A DNA stretch of 64,000 nt, taken from Marinimicrobium agarilyticum DSM 16975 (GTDB taxonomy: Bacteria; Pseudomonadota; Gammaproteobacteria; Pseudomonadales; Cellvibrionaceae). Where the stretch lies: positions 252,857-316,856 of the forward strand of contig NZ_KE384008.1 of the NCBI RefSeq assembly GCF_000423345.1, read 5' to 3'. Under the pieces are notes generated by a model, which searched no databases, had not been told where the DNA came from, and saw only the letters and a list, made by a program, of their open reading frames with translations. The stretch's first letter is position 1. Each line of letters begins with the position of its first letter. A program made the position numbers and the translations under genes. Positions 53,092 to 61,141 of this stretch are shown one piece after another.

Positions 53092-55111
53092 TCGCGAGCA
53101 GGTAAGTCGAGCGGCATTGGCCTGGTTGCTGGCGGCACAGGTCATCATTCTGTTGCCTCACTCGGTGCATGCACCTCTGTGGCTATGGGCGGTGTGGCTG
53201 TGGGTGGTGTTGTGGCGTTGGCAGATCTTTCGTGGCGCCTGGGGGTTTCCCTCGTTGGTGCTGCGGGTCGGCATGATGGCGGTGCTCGGTGGAGGGTTGC
53301 TGCTCAGTTACGGGGTCAAGTTCGATATGACCGCCATGGTGGGGTTGTTGCTCGCCGGGTTTGTGTTGAAGCTGTTGGAGCTCAAAGGGCGGCGGGATCT
53401 GCTGGTGACCATCTACTTGGGGTACTTCGTCGCCGCGACGCAGTTTCTGTTTCACTTGGGTCCGTTGGCGGGGCTCTACGGAAGCCTGTCCCTGATTGCC
53501 CTCACAGCGACGTTAGTGGCGGCCAACCAGTCGCTGTTGTCCCACCGTTTCTGGCCCAGCTTCAGACAGGCCAGCATCCTGCTGGCACAGGCGGTGCCGC
53601 TGATGTTGGTGCTGTTCCTGGCAGTACCGAGGACCGGCGCCCTCTGGTCCGTGCCCTCCGATGAGCGGGCTGCCATGACCGGCATCAGCAACAGTATGTC
53701 ACCAGGGGATATTGGGGCGCTGGCGCAGTCGAACGCGCTGGCCTTTCGGGTAACGTTCGATGAAGGGGCTGTTCCTCCGCCCGAGGACCGCTATTGGCGG
53801 GGGCTGGTCTTCTCCTATTTTGACGGGCGCCAGTGGCGCCCCAGCCGTCGTCAGGAAGCCCCAGAGCTGGCCAACTGGGATCGAGCCTCGACGGCGCAGT
53901 GGCGCAAGCTGCTCGACCCGGTTGGCTCGCCGGTGAGTTATTCGGTGATGCTCGAGCCGACCGGGCAGCGTTGGCTCTTTGCCCTCCCGGCGCCCACCGA
54001 CTGGGATGACGCCTTGGGAATCGGCCACGAAATGCGGTTGCTGCGACGTGAACCGGTGCAACAACGAATGGCCTATCAGGTCACCTCCCACACTGATTAT
54101 CGTTTCCAGGCGGGAGGATTGGCGAACTGGGAGCGCGAGCAAGAGCTGCAGCTACCGCAGGATTTCAACCCCCAGACCCGCGCTCGCGCCCGACAGTGGG
54201 CTCAGGAGGCGGGCTCCGAGCAGATGCTGATCAACCGGCTGCTGGCCCATTACCGCGCCCATTTTCGGTACACCCTAAGACCGCAAACACTGGGTCGGAA
54301 CACCGTGGACGACTTCCTCTGGCAAAGCCAGGAGGGCTTCTGTGAGCATTTTGCCAGCAGCTTTGTGTTTTTTATGCGGGCGGCCGGAATTCCGGCTCGG
54401 GTCGTGGTGGGGTATTTGGGGGCCACTCAAAATCCCGTGGAAGACTACTGGAGCGTTCGCCAGCGCGATGCTCACGCCTGGGCCGAAGTCTGGCTTCGAG
54501 GTCGCGGCTGGGTCCGGTTTGACCCCACGGCGGCGGTGGCGCCCGAGCGGGTTGAAGGGGGCCTGGATTCGAGCCTCTCCAGCACCGACGCCCAGATGCT
54601 GGAGCGGGGCTTCGGTGCCAACCTGGCTTTGGTTCAGCGCCTCCAGTTGCGCTGGGATGCCTTTAACTACCAATGGCACCGATGGGTGCTGGGTTACGAT
54701 CAGGACCAGCAGTCGCAATTCCTGGAAGACTGGCTTGGTGGGGATGAGCTCTGGCGTATCGCTCTGGCGGTCATGAGCGCGGGGGCAATGTTGGTTCTCG
54801 GGCTGCTGCTTTCGATTTTGTGGCGCCAGCGGCCACAATACGCTTATCCCGCCGATCGACAGTGGGCTCGGGTGGAGCGCAAGCTCAAGCGCGCTGGCTG
54901 GACGAGACAGCCGGGGGAAACCCCCCGTTCACTGGCCCATCGGCTGGGGCGGTCCTCGCCGTCGCTGGGCCGAACCCTGGCGCATATTGCGCAGTTGTAT
55001 GAGTTGGTGAGCTATGCCGACAATCGGTCCGCGCTCGCGGAGTTGAGGGCTGAGGCCAGCGGTTTTCGGCCACCGAAACGCTCCCTGTCCGGCGCCAATG
55101 AATACTTATAG
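53084..55111 (+). CDS. TgpA-type membrane transglutaminase-like protein
   Basis: A 675-aa protein with about five N-terminal membrane segments (DUF3488 region), a large periplasmic transglutaminase-like domain with Cys420 (EGFCEHFASSFVFFMRAAGI), His464 (DAHAWAEVWLRG) and Asp480 (RFDPTAAVAPERV), then another membrane segment near 570 and a DUF4129-like tail. It corresponds to P. aeruginosa TgpA in layout. Coupled to the DUF58 gene. Confidence 0.9.
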   Translation: MADREQVSRAALAWLLAAQVIILLPHSVHAPLWLWAVWLWVVLWRWQIFRGAWGFPSLVLRVGMMAVLGGGLLLSYGVKFDMTAMVGLLLAGFVLKLLELKGRRDLLVTIYLGYFVAATQFLFHLGPLAGLYGSLSLIALTATLVAANQSLLSHRFWPSFRQASILLAQAVPLMLVLFLAVPRTGALWSVPSDERAAMTGISNSMSPGDIGALAQSNALAFRVTFDEGAVPPPEDRYWRGLVFSYFDGRQWRPSRRQEAPELANWDRASTAQWRKLLDPVGSPVSYSVMLEPTGQRWLFALPAPTDWDDALGIGHEMRLLRREPVQQRMAYQVTSHTDYRFQAGGLANWEREQELQLPQDFNPQTRARARQWAQEAGSEQMLINRLLAHYRAHFRYTLRPQTLGRNTVDDFLWQSQEGFCEHFASSFVFFMRAAGIPARVVVGYLGATQNPVEDYWSVRQRDAHAWAEVWLRGRGWVRFDPTAAVAPERVEGGLDSSLSSTDAQMLERGFGANLALVQRLQLRWDAFNYQWHRWVLGYDQDQQSQFLEDWLGGDELWRIALAVMSAGAMLVLGLLLSILWRQRPQYAYPADRQWARVERKLKRAGWTRQPGETPRSLAHRLGRSSPSLGRTLAHIAQLYELVSYADNRSALAELRAEASGFRPPKRSLSGANEYL

Positions 55112-55192
55112 TGCGGCTGCTTTGTGTTCCGCTTTATTCTGGGGCAATCCTTTCAGATAGTGCATTATTATTGTGCGCATTGTTGGGCTTTC

Positions 55193-55207
55193 GCACAACG
55201 ATGGTGC
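55193..55207. promoter_or_regulatory. NtrC enhancer-like site
   Basis: GCACAACGATGGTGC matches the NtrC half-site pattern GCAC-CANNNTG-GTGC with one base off. It lies about 100 bp upstream of the presumed sigma-54 transcription start. A second GCAC-N7-GTGC word is at 55403-55417. Confidence 0.6.
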
Positions 55208-55270
55208 TTTATTGTGGGTTTCTCGGCGTTATCCATTCGTAAGTCATTGAAATATAAGAACAATAAAAAG

Positions 55271-55285
55271 GGCATGGTTCGTGCT
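55271..55285 (+). promoter_or_regulatory. sigma-54 promoter candidate for amtB
   Basis: GGCATGGTTCGTGCT fits GGCACG-N4-TTGCW: GG and GC doublets are exactly 10 bp apart, with two deviations (T for C, G for T). Transcription would start near 55296, giving a ~180-nt leader. Confidence 0.55.
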
Positions 55286-55477
55286 TTCAAAATCGCTCTG
55301 CACTCTTGTGCAACGCCTTCGTTTTCTTTTCCGGTAAAAGCCGGAAAGAGTGGGAGGTTTTGTGCATTTTCAGTGGGTTGCTCTCTGGTGGTGCCATTGT
55401 GCGCACCGACAAAGTGCAAGAGATCCTGACAATAGATGGCTTCTTTGAAAGCAATCAGAACAATTGAGGAAGAGCGT

Positions 55478-56776
55478 ATGAATAAGCGAACAGCGGCCTT
55501 GGGGCTGCTTCTGCTGGCGTTTGCCCCCGTTTCGGCCATGGCTCAGTCCGAGCTTAACGGTGCCAACACCGCCTGGATTTTAACCGCCACGGCCCTGGTT
55601 CTCTTCATGACGTTACCGGGCCTGTCCCTTTTTTATGGTGGCCTGGTTCGCTCCAAGAACATTCTTTCTATTCTGATGCAATGTTTTGCCGTCGCCTGTC
55701 TTGCCTCATTGATTTGGCTGGTATTGGGTTACAGCCTGAGTTTCGGCGAGGGCAACGCCTGGATTGGCGATACCAGCCGGGTTCTGTTTTCCGGTATGGG
55801 CGAGGATTCGCTGGCTGGCGACATTCCCGAAAGCCTGTTCAGTCTGTTCCAGATGACGTTTGCGGTGATTACTCCGGCGCTGATCATCGGTGCCTTCGCC
55901 GAGCGCATGAAGTTTTCGGCAGTATTGATTTTCTCCACGCTGTGGCTCTTTGGCGTCTACTTCCCGATCTGTCATTGGGTCTGGGGCGGCGGCTGGATGA
56001 GCGCCATGGGCGTGCTGGATTTCGCGGGCGGCATTGTGGTCCACATCACCGCCGGTGTGGCCGCTCTGGTGGCGGCCCTGGTGTTGGGGCCCCGGGACGG
56101 CTTTCCCAAAACGGCCATGCCTCCGCACAATATGACGATGACGGTCACCGGCGCCGGTATGCTCTGGGTGGGCTGGTTCGGTTTCAATGGTGGCAGCGCG
56201 CTGGCAGCCAATGGTGACGCGAGTATGGCGATGCTGGTCACCCATATCTCGGCAGCGGCCGGCTCTCTGGCGTGGATGACGATGGAGTGGGTCAAGTTCA
56301 GTCGCCCCAGTGTGTTGGGGATTGTCACGGGTATGGTGGCCGGTCTGGGTACGATCACGCCGGCCTCGGGCTTTGTCGGCCCTGGCGGGGCTTTGGTGAT
56401 TGGTCTGTCGGCCGGTGTGGTGTGCTTTTACGCCACTCAGGCGATGAAGCGGGTGTTCAAGGTGGATGATTCTCTGGATGTGTTTCCGGTGCACGGTGTC
56501 GGTGGCATCCTGGGCACCTTGTTGGCGGGTATTTTCGCGTCGACGGAGCTGGGTGTGTTCAGTGGTCAGGGTTTTGCCGATGGGGTGGAGTCGATCGGTC
56601 AGCAGTTTGGTATTCAGACGATTGGTGTGGTTGCGGCGATTGCGTATACCGCTGTGGTGACGTTTGTCCTTCTGAAAGTAACCGGCGTAGTGACTTCTGG
56701 TCTGCGTGTTTCTCGCGAAGAAGAGCTGATTGGTCTGGATATTACCCATCATGAAGAAGAGGGGTACAAGCTATAG
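55478..56776 (+). CDS. amtB: ammonium transporter AmtB
   Basis: A 432-aa ammonium channel with signal peptide (LGLLLLAFAPVSAMAQ) and eleven membrane segments. Family marks: GLSLFYGGLVRSKNILSILM, FAVITPALIIGAFAERMKFS, DFAGGIVVHITAGVAALVAA with a pore His, and FPVHGVGGILGTLLAGIFAS with the second. ATG 55478 follows GAGGAAGAG. Expression is probably nitrogen-controlled from the upstream sites. There is no glnK beside it. Confidence 0.95.
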   Translation: MNKRTAALGLLLLAFAPVSAMAQSELNGANTAWILTATALVLFMTLPGLSLFYGGLVRSKNILSILMQCFAVACLASLIWLVLGYSLSFGEGNAWIGDTSRVLFSGMGEDSLAGDIPESLFSLFQMTFAVITPALIIGAFAERMKFSAVLIFSTLWLFGVYFPICHWVWGGGWMSAMGVLDFAGGIVVHITAGVAALVAALVLGPRDGFPKTAMPPHNMTMTVTGAGMLWVGWFGFNGGSALAANGDASMAMLVTHISAAAGSLAWMTMEWVKFSRPSVLGIVTGMVAGLGTITPASGFVGPGGALVIGLSAGVVCFYATQAMKRVFKVDDSLDVFPVHGVGGILGTLLAGIFASTELGVFSGQGFADGVESIGQQFGIQTIGVVAAIAYTAVVTFVLLKVTGVVTSGLRVSREEELIGLDITHHEEEGYKL

Positions 56777-56804
56777 TTCTGCTTGCTTCGTAGGGGAGTG
56801 CTAC

Positions 56805-56904
56805 GGGAGGGTATCCCCCTCAGAGACACGCCGTAAACCCATCCATGGGGGCTCGATTACCTGCCGTCCAGGCAGGTAACGGTCTCTGAGGGGGATGCCC
56901 TCCC
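56805..56904 (+). repeat. long-hairpin repeat E5 (23-bp arms, 54-nt core)
   Basis: Arms 56805-56827 and 56882-56904 pair over 23 bp with one mismatch. Core 56828-56881 begins ACGCCGTAAACCCATCCATG and contains an inner 9-bp stem TTACCTGCC/GGCAGGTAA around GTCCA-type loop bases. Right flank has CTCCGCGCTGCCAACTGA. Confidence 0.92.
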
Positions 56905-57100
56905 TCCGCGCTGCCAACTGATGATCAGGCGGAGGTAAGACAGTAAACCCTTTAAAAGCGCGTCAAATGAGCCGTTTGCTGGTAGACGCAGGTATCGCAA
57001 AGGTCGCCTCAATTTGGCGAACAATCTTTGGGTGTTTCTGCTTAAAACTGGGGTACTTTTAGGCGCTATCTCTGGCCAGCTTTCAGTTGGCATCTGCGAA

Positions 57101-57200
57101 GGGAGTGTAGGTCTGTCCGGGACCGTTACCCGCCTGGACGGCGGGTAATCGAGCCCCCATGGATGGGTTTACGGCGTGTCCCGGACAGACCTACACTCCC
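57101..57200 (-). repeat. long-hairpin repeat E6 (23-bp arms, 54-nt core)
   Basis: Arms 57101-57123 and 57178-57200 are perfect 23-bp reverse complements. The minus-strand core is identical to that of E5 except for two bases that form one base pair of the inner stem (T-A in E5, C-G in E6). The arm middle is unrelated to E5. Confidence 0.93.
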
Positions 57201-57237
57201 GTAGCACTCCAATGCGAAGCTCAGGAGCAAAGAGGGC

Positions 57238-58038
57238 TCAGAGCACCCCCTGAAACGCAATCAGAGCGGCGGTTACTGCTACATTCAACGACTCGACGCC
57301 ATTTTTCATGGGAATCCGAAGCTGCTGGTTGCAGTATTGGTTGGATTCCTTGGAAACCCCCTCCGTCTCATTGCCCAACACATAGACACAATCGCTCGTC
57401 GGTTTGAAATCCCCCAAGGTTTGTGAGGCATGTGACGAGAGGCCGCAAACCGTCGCGCCACGCTCGCGCAGACCCGACAACGCTTGCGGCAAGGAGTGGC
57501 AGCGCACGATCGGCGCGCGGAACACCGTGCCGGCGCTCGCCTTGATCACCAGTGAATCAATCTGAGCGCCGCCTTTTTGAGGAATCAAAATACCATCGAC
57601 GTCACCGGCACAGGCCGAGCGGATGATCATGCCCAGATTCTGAGGGTTGGTGACTCTGTCGAGCGCAATCAAACGAAAAGGCGACGAGGGCGGTTTATCC
57701 AAAAAGGCGTCCAGTGTTTGATAGCCTCGGCACTGAAGGTCCGCTGCGACCCCTTGATCCTGCTTACTGTTTTTCGAAATCCGCGACAGCCCCTTGCGGT
57801 CGTGGTACAGCACCTCTGCTCCGTGCTCACCGGCAATTGCGATGATCTCGTCCAGAATGGACGCGGATTTGTTGCTGTCCGCCAGGTGCAGGCGGAACAG
57901 CTTGACCGCCGGGTCGCGCAAGGCTTCCAGCACCGGCTTACGGCCGTACACCGTTAAGAGCGAATCAAAAAATTGTTTTTTGGCCCGGTAGGCGTCGGAG
58001 TCGCCGGAGGGGGCGACGGTGTTTTTGGGTTTGGACAT
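57238..58038 (-). CDS. SpoU-family RNA methyltransferase (TrmH/RlmB-like)
   Basis: A 266-aa protein with an N-terminal substrate-binding domain (VYGRKPVLEALRDPAVKLFR) and the SPOUT catalytic domain: motif 1 DRVTNPQNLGMIIRSACAGD, motif 2 YVLGNETEGVSKES and motif 3 IPMKNGVESLNVAVTAALIA. It 2'-O-methylates a ribose in rRNA or tRNA; the exact target is not evident. Convergent with amtB across the hairpin pair. Confidence 0.88.
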   Translation of the reverse strand: MSKPKNTVAPSGDSDAYRAKKQFFDSLLTVYGRKPVLEALRDPAVKLFRLHLADSNKSASILDEIIAIAGEHGAEVLYHDRKGLSRISKNSKQDQGVAADLQCRGYQTLDAFLDKPPSSPFRLIALDRVTNPQNLGMIIRSACAGDVDGILIPQKGGAQIDSLVIKASAGTVFRAPIVRCHSLPQALSGLRERGATVCGLSSHASQTLGDFKPTSDCVYVLGNETEGVSKESNQYCNQQLRIPMKNGVESLNVAVTAALIAFQGVL

Positions 58039-58155
58039 AGTGAAACGCGTCGGGAGATGAGTGGAGGGCCGGATTATACCGGTTCAAACTTCATTGGGCG
58101 AAAGCGCGTCGCCCGACGTTCCTTGGAAAAGACGCCGGGCGGGTGGGGGGAGAAC

Positions 58156-58569
58156 TCAAACCCGTAGGTAGCAATCCTCGTCGTTGTCGATCAGCGCTTG
58201 CAGAATGTGGCGGCGGGTAATGATGCCCACCAGCTTGCCGTCGCTGACCACCGGATAGTTTTTCGGTTTCTGATGAAGCATGGTCTGCGCCATTTCGACG
58301 ATGCTGGTGCTCGGTGTTACCGTCAGCACCTCGGTGGTCATGACGGTGCGCACGCTTGGCGGCTCGTCGCAGAAAAAGGCACCGTTCAGCATTTCCTTGA
58401 TGCAGTCCTGCTCTGAGACAAAGCCCACGACGTACTCTCTGTCATCAATGACCGGTACACCGGTCATGCCGCTTTTCAACAGCCGCTCCACGACTTCGGC
58501 CGTATTGCTGTTGACCGAAATCGCGTGAGTGTTCCGCTGCATGTAGTCTCTCACCAGTATCGAATGCAT
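58156..58569 (-). CDS. tandem CBS-domain protein
   Basis: A 137-aa protein made of two CBS domains (VRDYMQRNTHAISVNSNTAE...GVPVIDDREYVVGFVSEQDC; VMTTEVLTVTPSTSIVEMAQ...YPVVSDGKLVGIITRRHIL). CBS pairs bind adenine nucleotides and act as energy sensors, usually on partner proteins. None is fused here. Monocistronic. Confidence 0.9.
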   Translation of the reverse strand: MHSILVRDYMQRNTHAISVNSNTAEVVERLLKSGMTGVPVIDDREYVVGFVSEQDCIKEMLNGAFFCDEPPSVRTVMTTEVLTVTPSTSIVEMAQTMLHQKPKNYPVVSDGKLVGIITRRHILQALIDNDEDCYLRV

Positions 58570-58647
58570 GGCTGACTCCTGATTGGCCTGGTCGCAAGAT
58601 CGTCCCTTTAAGCATAGCCGATAATGTCAGCGCTGGTGGGGTTTGGA

Positions 58648-59409
58648 TCAGTGGCCCTTGCAGATTTTCAGGTAGGCGCGCACGGCAGCGGCCAACCCCA
58701 TCTGCAGCGCATCCACGGTCAGGGCGTGCCCGATGGAGACTTCATCAATGCCGCGAATATGGAGAAACTGTTCCAGGTTGTCCAGGTTCAGGTCGTGGCC
58801 GGCATTGACGCCCAGGCCAATTTCCCGCGCGTGACTGGCCGCCAGGCGGTAACGATCGAGCAGGGCGTCCAGCTCTGAGTTGTGGGCCTTGTGGGCGGCG
58901 GCATAGGGCCCGGTATACAGCTCAATCCGGTCGGCGCCCACGGCACGGGCCAGGTCGATCTGCTCCAGATCCGGGTCCATGAATAGGCTGACCCGGCACC
59001 CGAGATCGTGCAGTTCGGCAATGATGGGTTTGAGAGCCTCCCCGCTACGGGTCAGATCAAAGCCGTGGTCCGAGGTCAGTTGGTCGTCGCTGTCCGGGAC
59101 GAGAGTGCACTGATCGGGCCGAGCCTGCTGTACGAGTGCCATAAAGCCCGGGTAGCGGCCCGTTGCTCCGGCATGGGGGTTTCCCTCTATGTTGAATTCG
59201 ATTCCGTCTTTGGTCTCGAGCAGCTCGCTCAGCGCCATTACATCCTCTGGCCGTATATGGCGCTGGTCCGGGCGGGGGTGCACGGTCAGGCCGTCGGCGC
59301 CCGCGTCCAGGCAGATCTGACCGTGGTGGACCACGTCGGGATAGTTCCCCTCGCGCGAGTTGCGGATCAGGGCGATCTTGTTCAGGTTGACGCTCAGCTG
59401 GGTGGTCAT
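58648..59409 (-). CDS. pdxJ: pyridoxine 5'-phosphate synthase PdxJ
   Basis: A 253-aa TIM-barrel enzyme closing the ring of vitamin B6: LSVNLNKIALIRNSREGNYP, GADGLTVHPRPDQRHI, FNIEGNPHAG, ELYTGPYAAAHKA and LGVNAGHDLNLDNL. It is normally next to recO; here it follows a cyclophilin gene with a 4-bp overlap, so the local arrangement differs from enterics. Confidence 0.95.
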   Translation of the reverse strand: MTTQLSVNLNKIALIRNSREGNYPDVVHHGQICLDAGADGLTVHPRPDQRHIRPEDVMALSELLETKDGIEFNIEGNPHAGATGRYPGFMALVQQARPDQCTLVPDSDDQLTSDHGFDLTRSGEALKPIIAELHDLGCRVSLFMDPDLEQIDLARAVGADRIELYTGPYAAAHKAHNSELDALLDRYRLAASHAREIGLGVNAGHDLNLDNLEQFLHIRGIDEVSIGHALTVDALQMGLAAAVRAYLKICKGH

Positions 59410-60005
59410 GGCGATGTCGGCTCCCGGGTGGCGTTGAGAATCCGCACGGGCGTGTTGGGCGCGTCGGGGTACTGTTTGTAGTTGCCCCTGGGCTCCTCGA
59501 CGATTTTGATCACGGTTTCGTGGCCTTCCACAACCCGACCGAAAACGGTATAGCCTGGTTGGTCCTCTTTCGCGTCCAGGCTCTGATTGTGGTTCAGGTT
59601 GATGTAAAACTGCGACGTCGCGCTGTCCGGGTCCCGATGCCGGGCCATGGCGACGGTCATCGGCTTGTTGCTCAAACCGTTGGCGGATTCATTGACGACC
59701 GGATCGCGGGGTTCCTTGCGCGTAAAGTCATAGGTCAGGCCGCCTCCCTGAACCACGAAGCCGGGAATGACCCGATGGAAAATTGTTCCGTTATAGAAAC
59801 CATCGTCGACGTACTTCAAAAAATTGTCGACTGTCTTGGGCGCTTGAGAGGGAAACAGCTCCAACACAATGGGCCCCACATCGGTCTCCAGGTGGACGCG
59901 CGGTTTATCGGCCTGCGCTGCGCCGCCTTCTTGTCCCCAGGAGGGCGAGGCGGCAAGCAGCGCGCTTAAGAGCAGGGTATAGCTGAGTTGAACAAAACGA
60001 CCCAT
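59406..60005 (-). CDS. exported cyclophilin-type peptidyl-prolyl isomerase
   Basis: A 199-aa protein with signal peptide (LSYTLLLSALLAASPSWG) and a cyclophilin core: VGPIVLELFPSQAPKTVDNF, YNGTIFHRVIPGFVVQGG, and SQFYINLNHN with GYTVFGRVVEG. It would assist periplasmic folding, as PpiA does. Start 60005 follows AGGGGGA; the alternative ATG is six codons upstream. Overlaps pdxJ by 4 bp. Confidence 0.92.
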   Translation of the reverse strand: MGRFVQLSYTLLLSALLAASPSWGQEGGAAQADKPRVHLETDVGPIVLELFPSQAPKTVDNFLKYVDDGFYNGTIFHRVIPGFVVQGGGLTYDFTRKEPRDPVVNESANGLSNKPMTVAMARHRDPDSATSQFYINLNHNQSLDAKEDQPGYTVFGRVVEGHETVIKIVEEPRGNYKQYPDAPNTPVRILNATREPTSP

Positions 60006-60013
60006 GGTTCCCC

Positions 60014-60709
60014 CTATCGCCATTCCGACTGACGTCGGCGCTTGCCGATGGCTTGTAGAATCAGTGACAACAGCACGCCGGCCACGAGAATGCCGCCACC
60101 AAACAACCAGTCCTGATAGCGACGGTCTCGTTTGAGACGTTCATTGTCGGCCTGCACGACGTCGTAGCGGGTCTGCAGCATCTGGTAATTTTCACTCAAC
60201 TCTTTGTGCTGCTGATGCAGACTTACAGCGTCCGATGAGACCGACTGCAGGCGCTCGTGCTCGTCCTGCAAGGCGGCGTAGCGTTCGCGCACGTCTTGCA
60301 GCTCACCTTCCAGCTGTGAGACCCGCTCTCTGGCCTCGGTCAGTTGATCTTCCAGGGACTGGTTCTCTTCGCTGACGTTTCCGGCGCGCTGTTGAAGACG
60401 TTCCAGTTTGAGGGCGGCCGTCGGTTCGGACAACAGAAACTGGCTGCGAATCCAGCCCTCTTCACCGTCCTGGGTGCGCACCAGGCTCCAGATCTCGCCG
60501 TCTTCACTTTCGGCCTCGCGCACCAACTCCAGCCGGGTGCCGCTGGAAAGCCCTCGGTGCACAATTCGGTACTGGTTGCCCATCCCGCTTCGCAGGGGGA
60601 CATAGAGTACATCCGAGACGTAGCGATCCTGAGCAAGAGCGGGGAGCGCCGGCACCGTCAGGACAAGCAAACAGAGGAGGGACAAAAGTTTTTTCACGCT
60701 TATACCCAT
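60014..60709 (-). CDS. TIGR04211-type SH3 domain protein
   Basis: A 231-aa protein with signal peptide (LLSLLCLLVLTVPALPALAQ), an SH3b domain (DVLYVPLRSGMGNQYRIVHR; GWIRSQFLL), a long coiled coil (residues ~100-190) and a C-terminal membrane anchor (WLFGGGILVAGVLLSLILQA) with a basic tail. This is the TIGR04211/YgiM layout. Function unknown. It probably shares a transcript with the cyclophilin gene 9 bp downstream. Confidence 0.88.
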   Translation of the reverse strand: MGISVKKLLSLLCLLVLTVPALPALAQDRYVSDVLYVPLRSGMGNQYRIVHRGLSSGTRLELVREAESEDGEIWSLVRTQDGEEGWIRSQFLLSEPTAALKLERLQQRAGNVSEENQSLEDQLTEARERVSQLEGELQDVRERYAALQDEHERLQSVSSDAVSLHQQHKELSENYQMLQTRYDVVQADNERLKRDRRYQDWLFGGGILVAGVLLSLILQAIGKRRRQSEWR

Positions 60710-60815
60710 GGTTTATTGGTGGGTGGTTCAAGTGACTGCGATTGTACGTCAATCAACCTCAGGGCCAAGTGTTCTGGCCCACAAAATTTGTAGCGGCCAT
60801 ACCGCCGCCGAGCGC

Positions 60816-61115
60816 TCAGGGCAGCACGCGCTTAAACGGCTTTACGACGACTTTTGCATACACACCGGCGGCGACGTAAGGGTCGGCATCAGCCCACTCC
60901 CGGGCGGCCTCCAGCGAGTCGAACTCGGCAACCACCAGGCTGCCGGTCATGCCCGCCGAGCCCGGGTCTTCACTGTCGGTGGCGGGGTGAGGCCCGGCCA
61001 GCAGTAACCGACCGGCGTCTTTCAATGCGTTCAGGCGAGCGATGTGGTCCGCGCGCGCGCCCTTGCGCTTTTCCAGGCTGTTGGAGACATCTTCACTCAT
61101 AATCGCATAAAACAT
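60816..61115 (-). CDS. yciI: YciI family protein
   Basis: A 99-aa ferredoxin-like-fold protein: [40 protein letters not shown] with the conserved His and Asp, and [20 protein letters not shown]. Function unknown. In E. coli yciI is near yciO and rnm, as it is here. Confidence 0.9.
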   Translation of the reverse strand: MFYAIMSEDVSNSLEKRKGARADHIARLNALKDAGRLLLAGPHPATDSEDPGSAGMTGSLVVAEFDSLEAAREWADADPYVAAGVYAKVVVKPFKRVLP

Positions 61116-61141
61116 AATTGCTCCTTCTAAAAGCGGCTCTC

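Larger units (their letters stand above)
55112..55477. other. amtB upstream regulatory region
   Basis: 366 bp without a gene. It contains two GCAC-N7-GTGC NtrC-type sites, a sigma-54-like promoter and an unassigned 7-bp hairpin (TTTCCGG/CCGGAAA near 55328-55347). glnK, which often precedes amtB, is absent. Confidence 0.65.
56777..57237. other. amtB to SpoU-gene region filled by a hairpin pair
   Basis: 461 bp without a gene between convergent genes. Hairpins E5 and E6 lie at the two ends of a composite spanning 56785-57220. The 196 bp between them carry inverted ends TGCCAACTGA/TCAGTTGGCA and an AT-rich filler with no coding signal. Confidence 0.8.
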
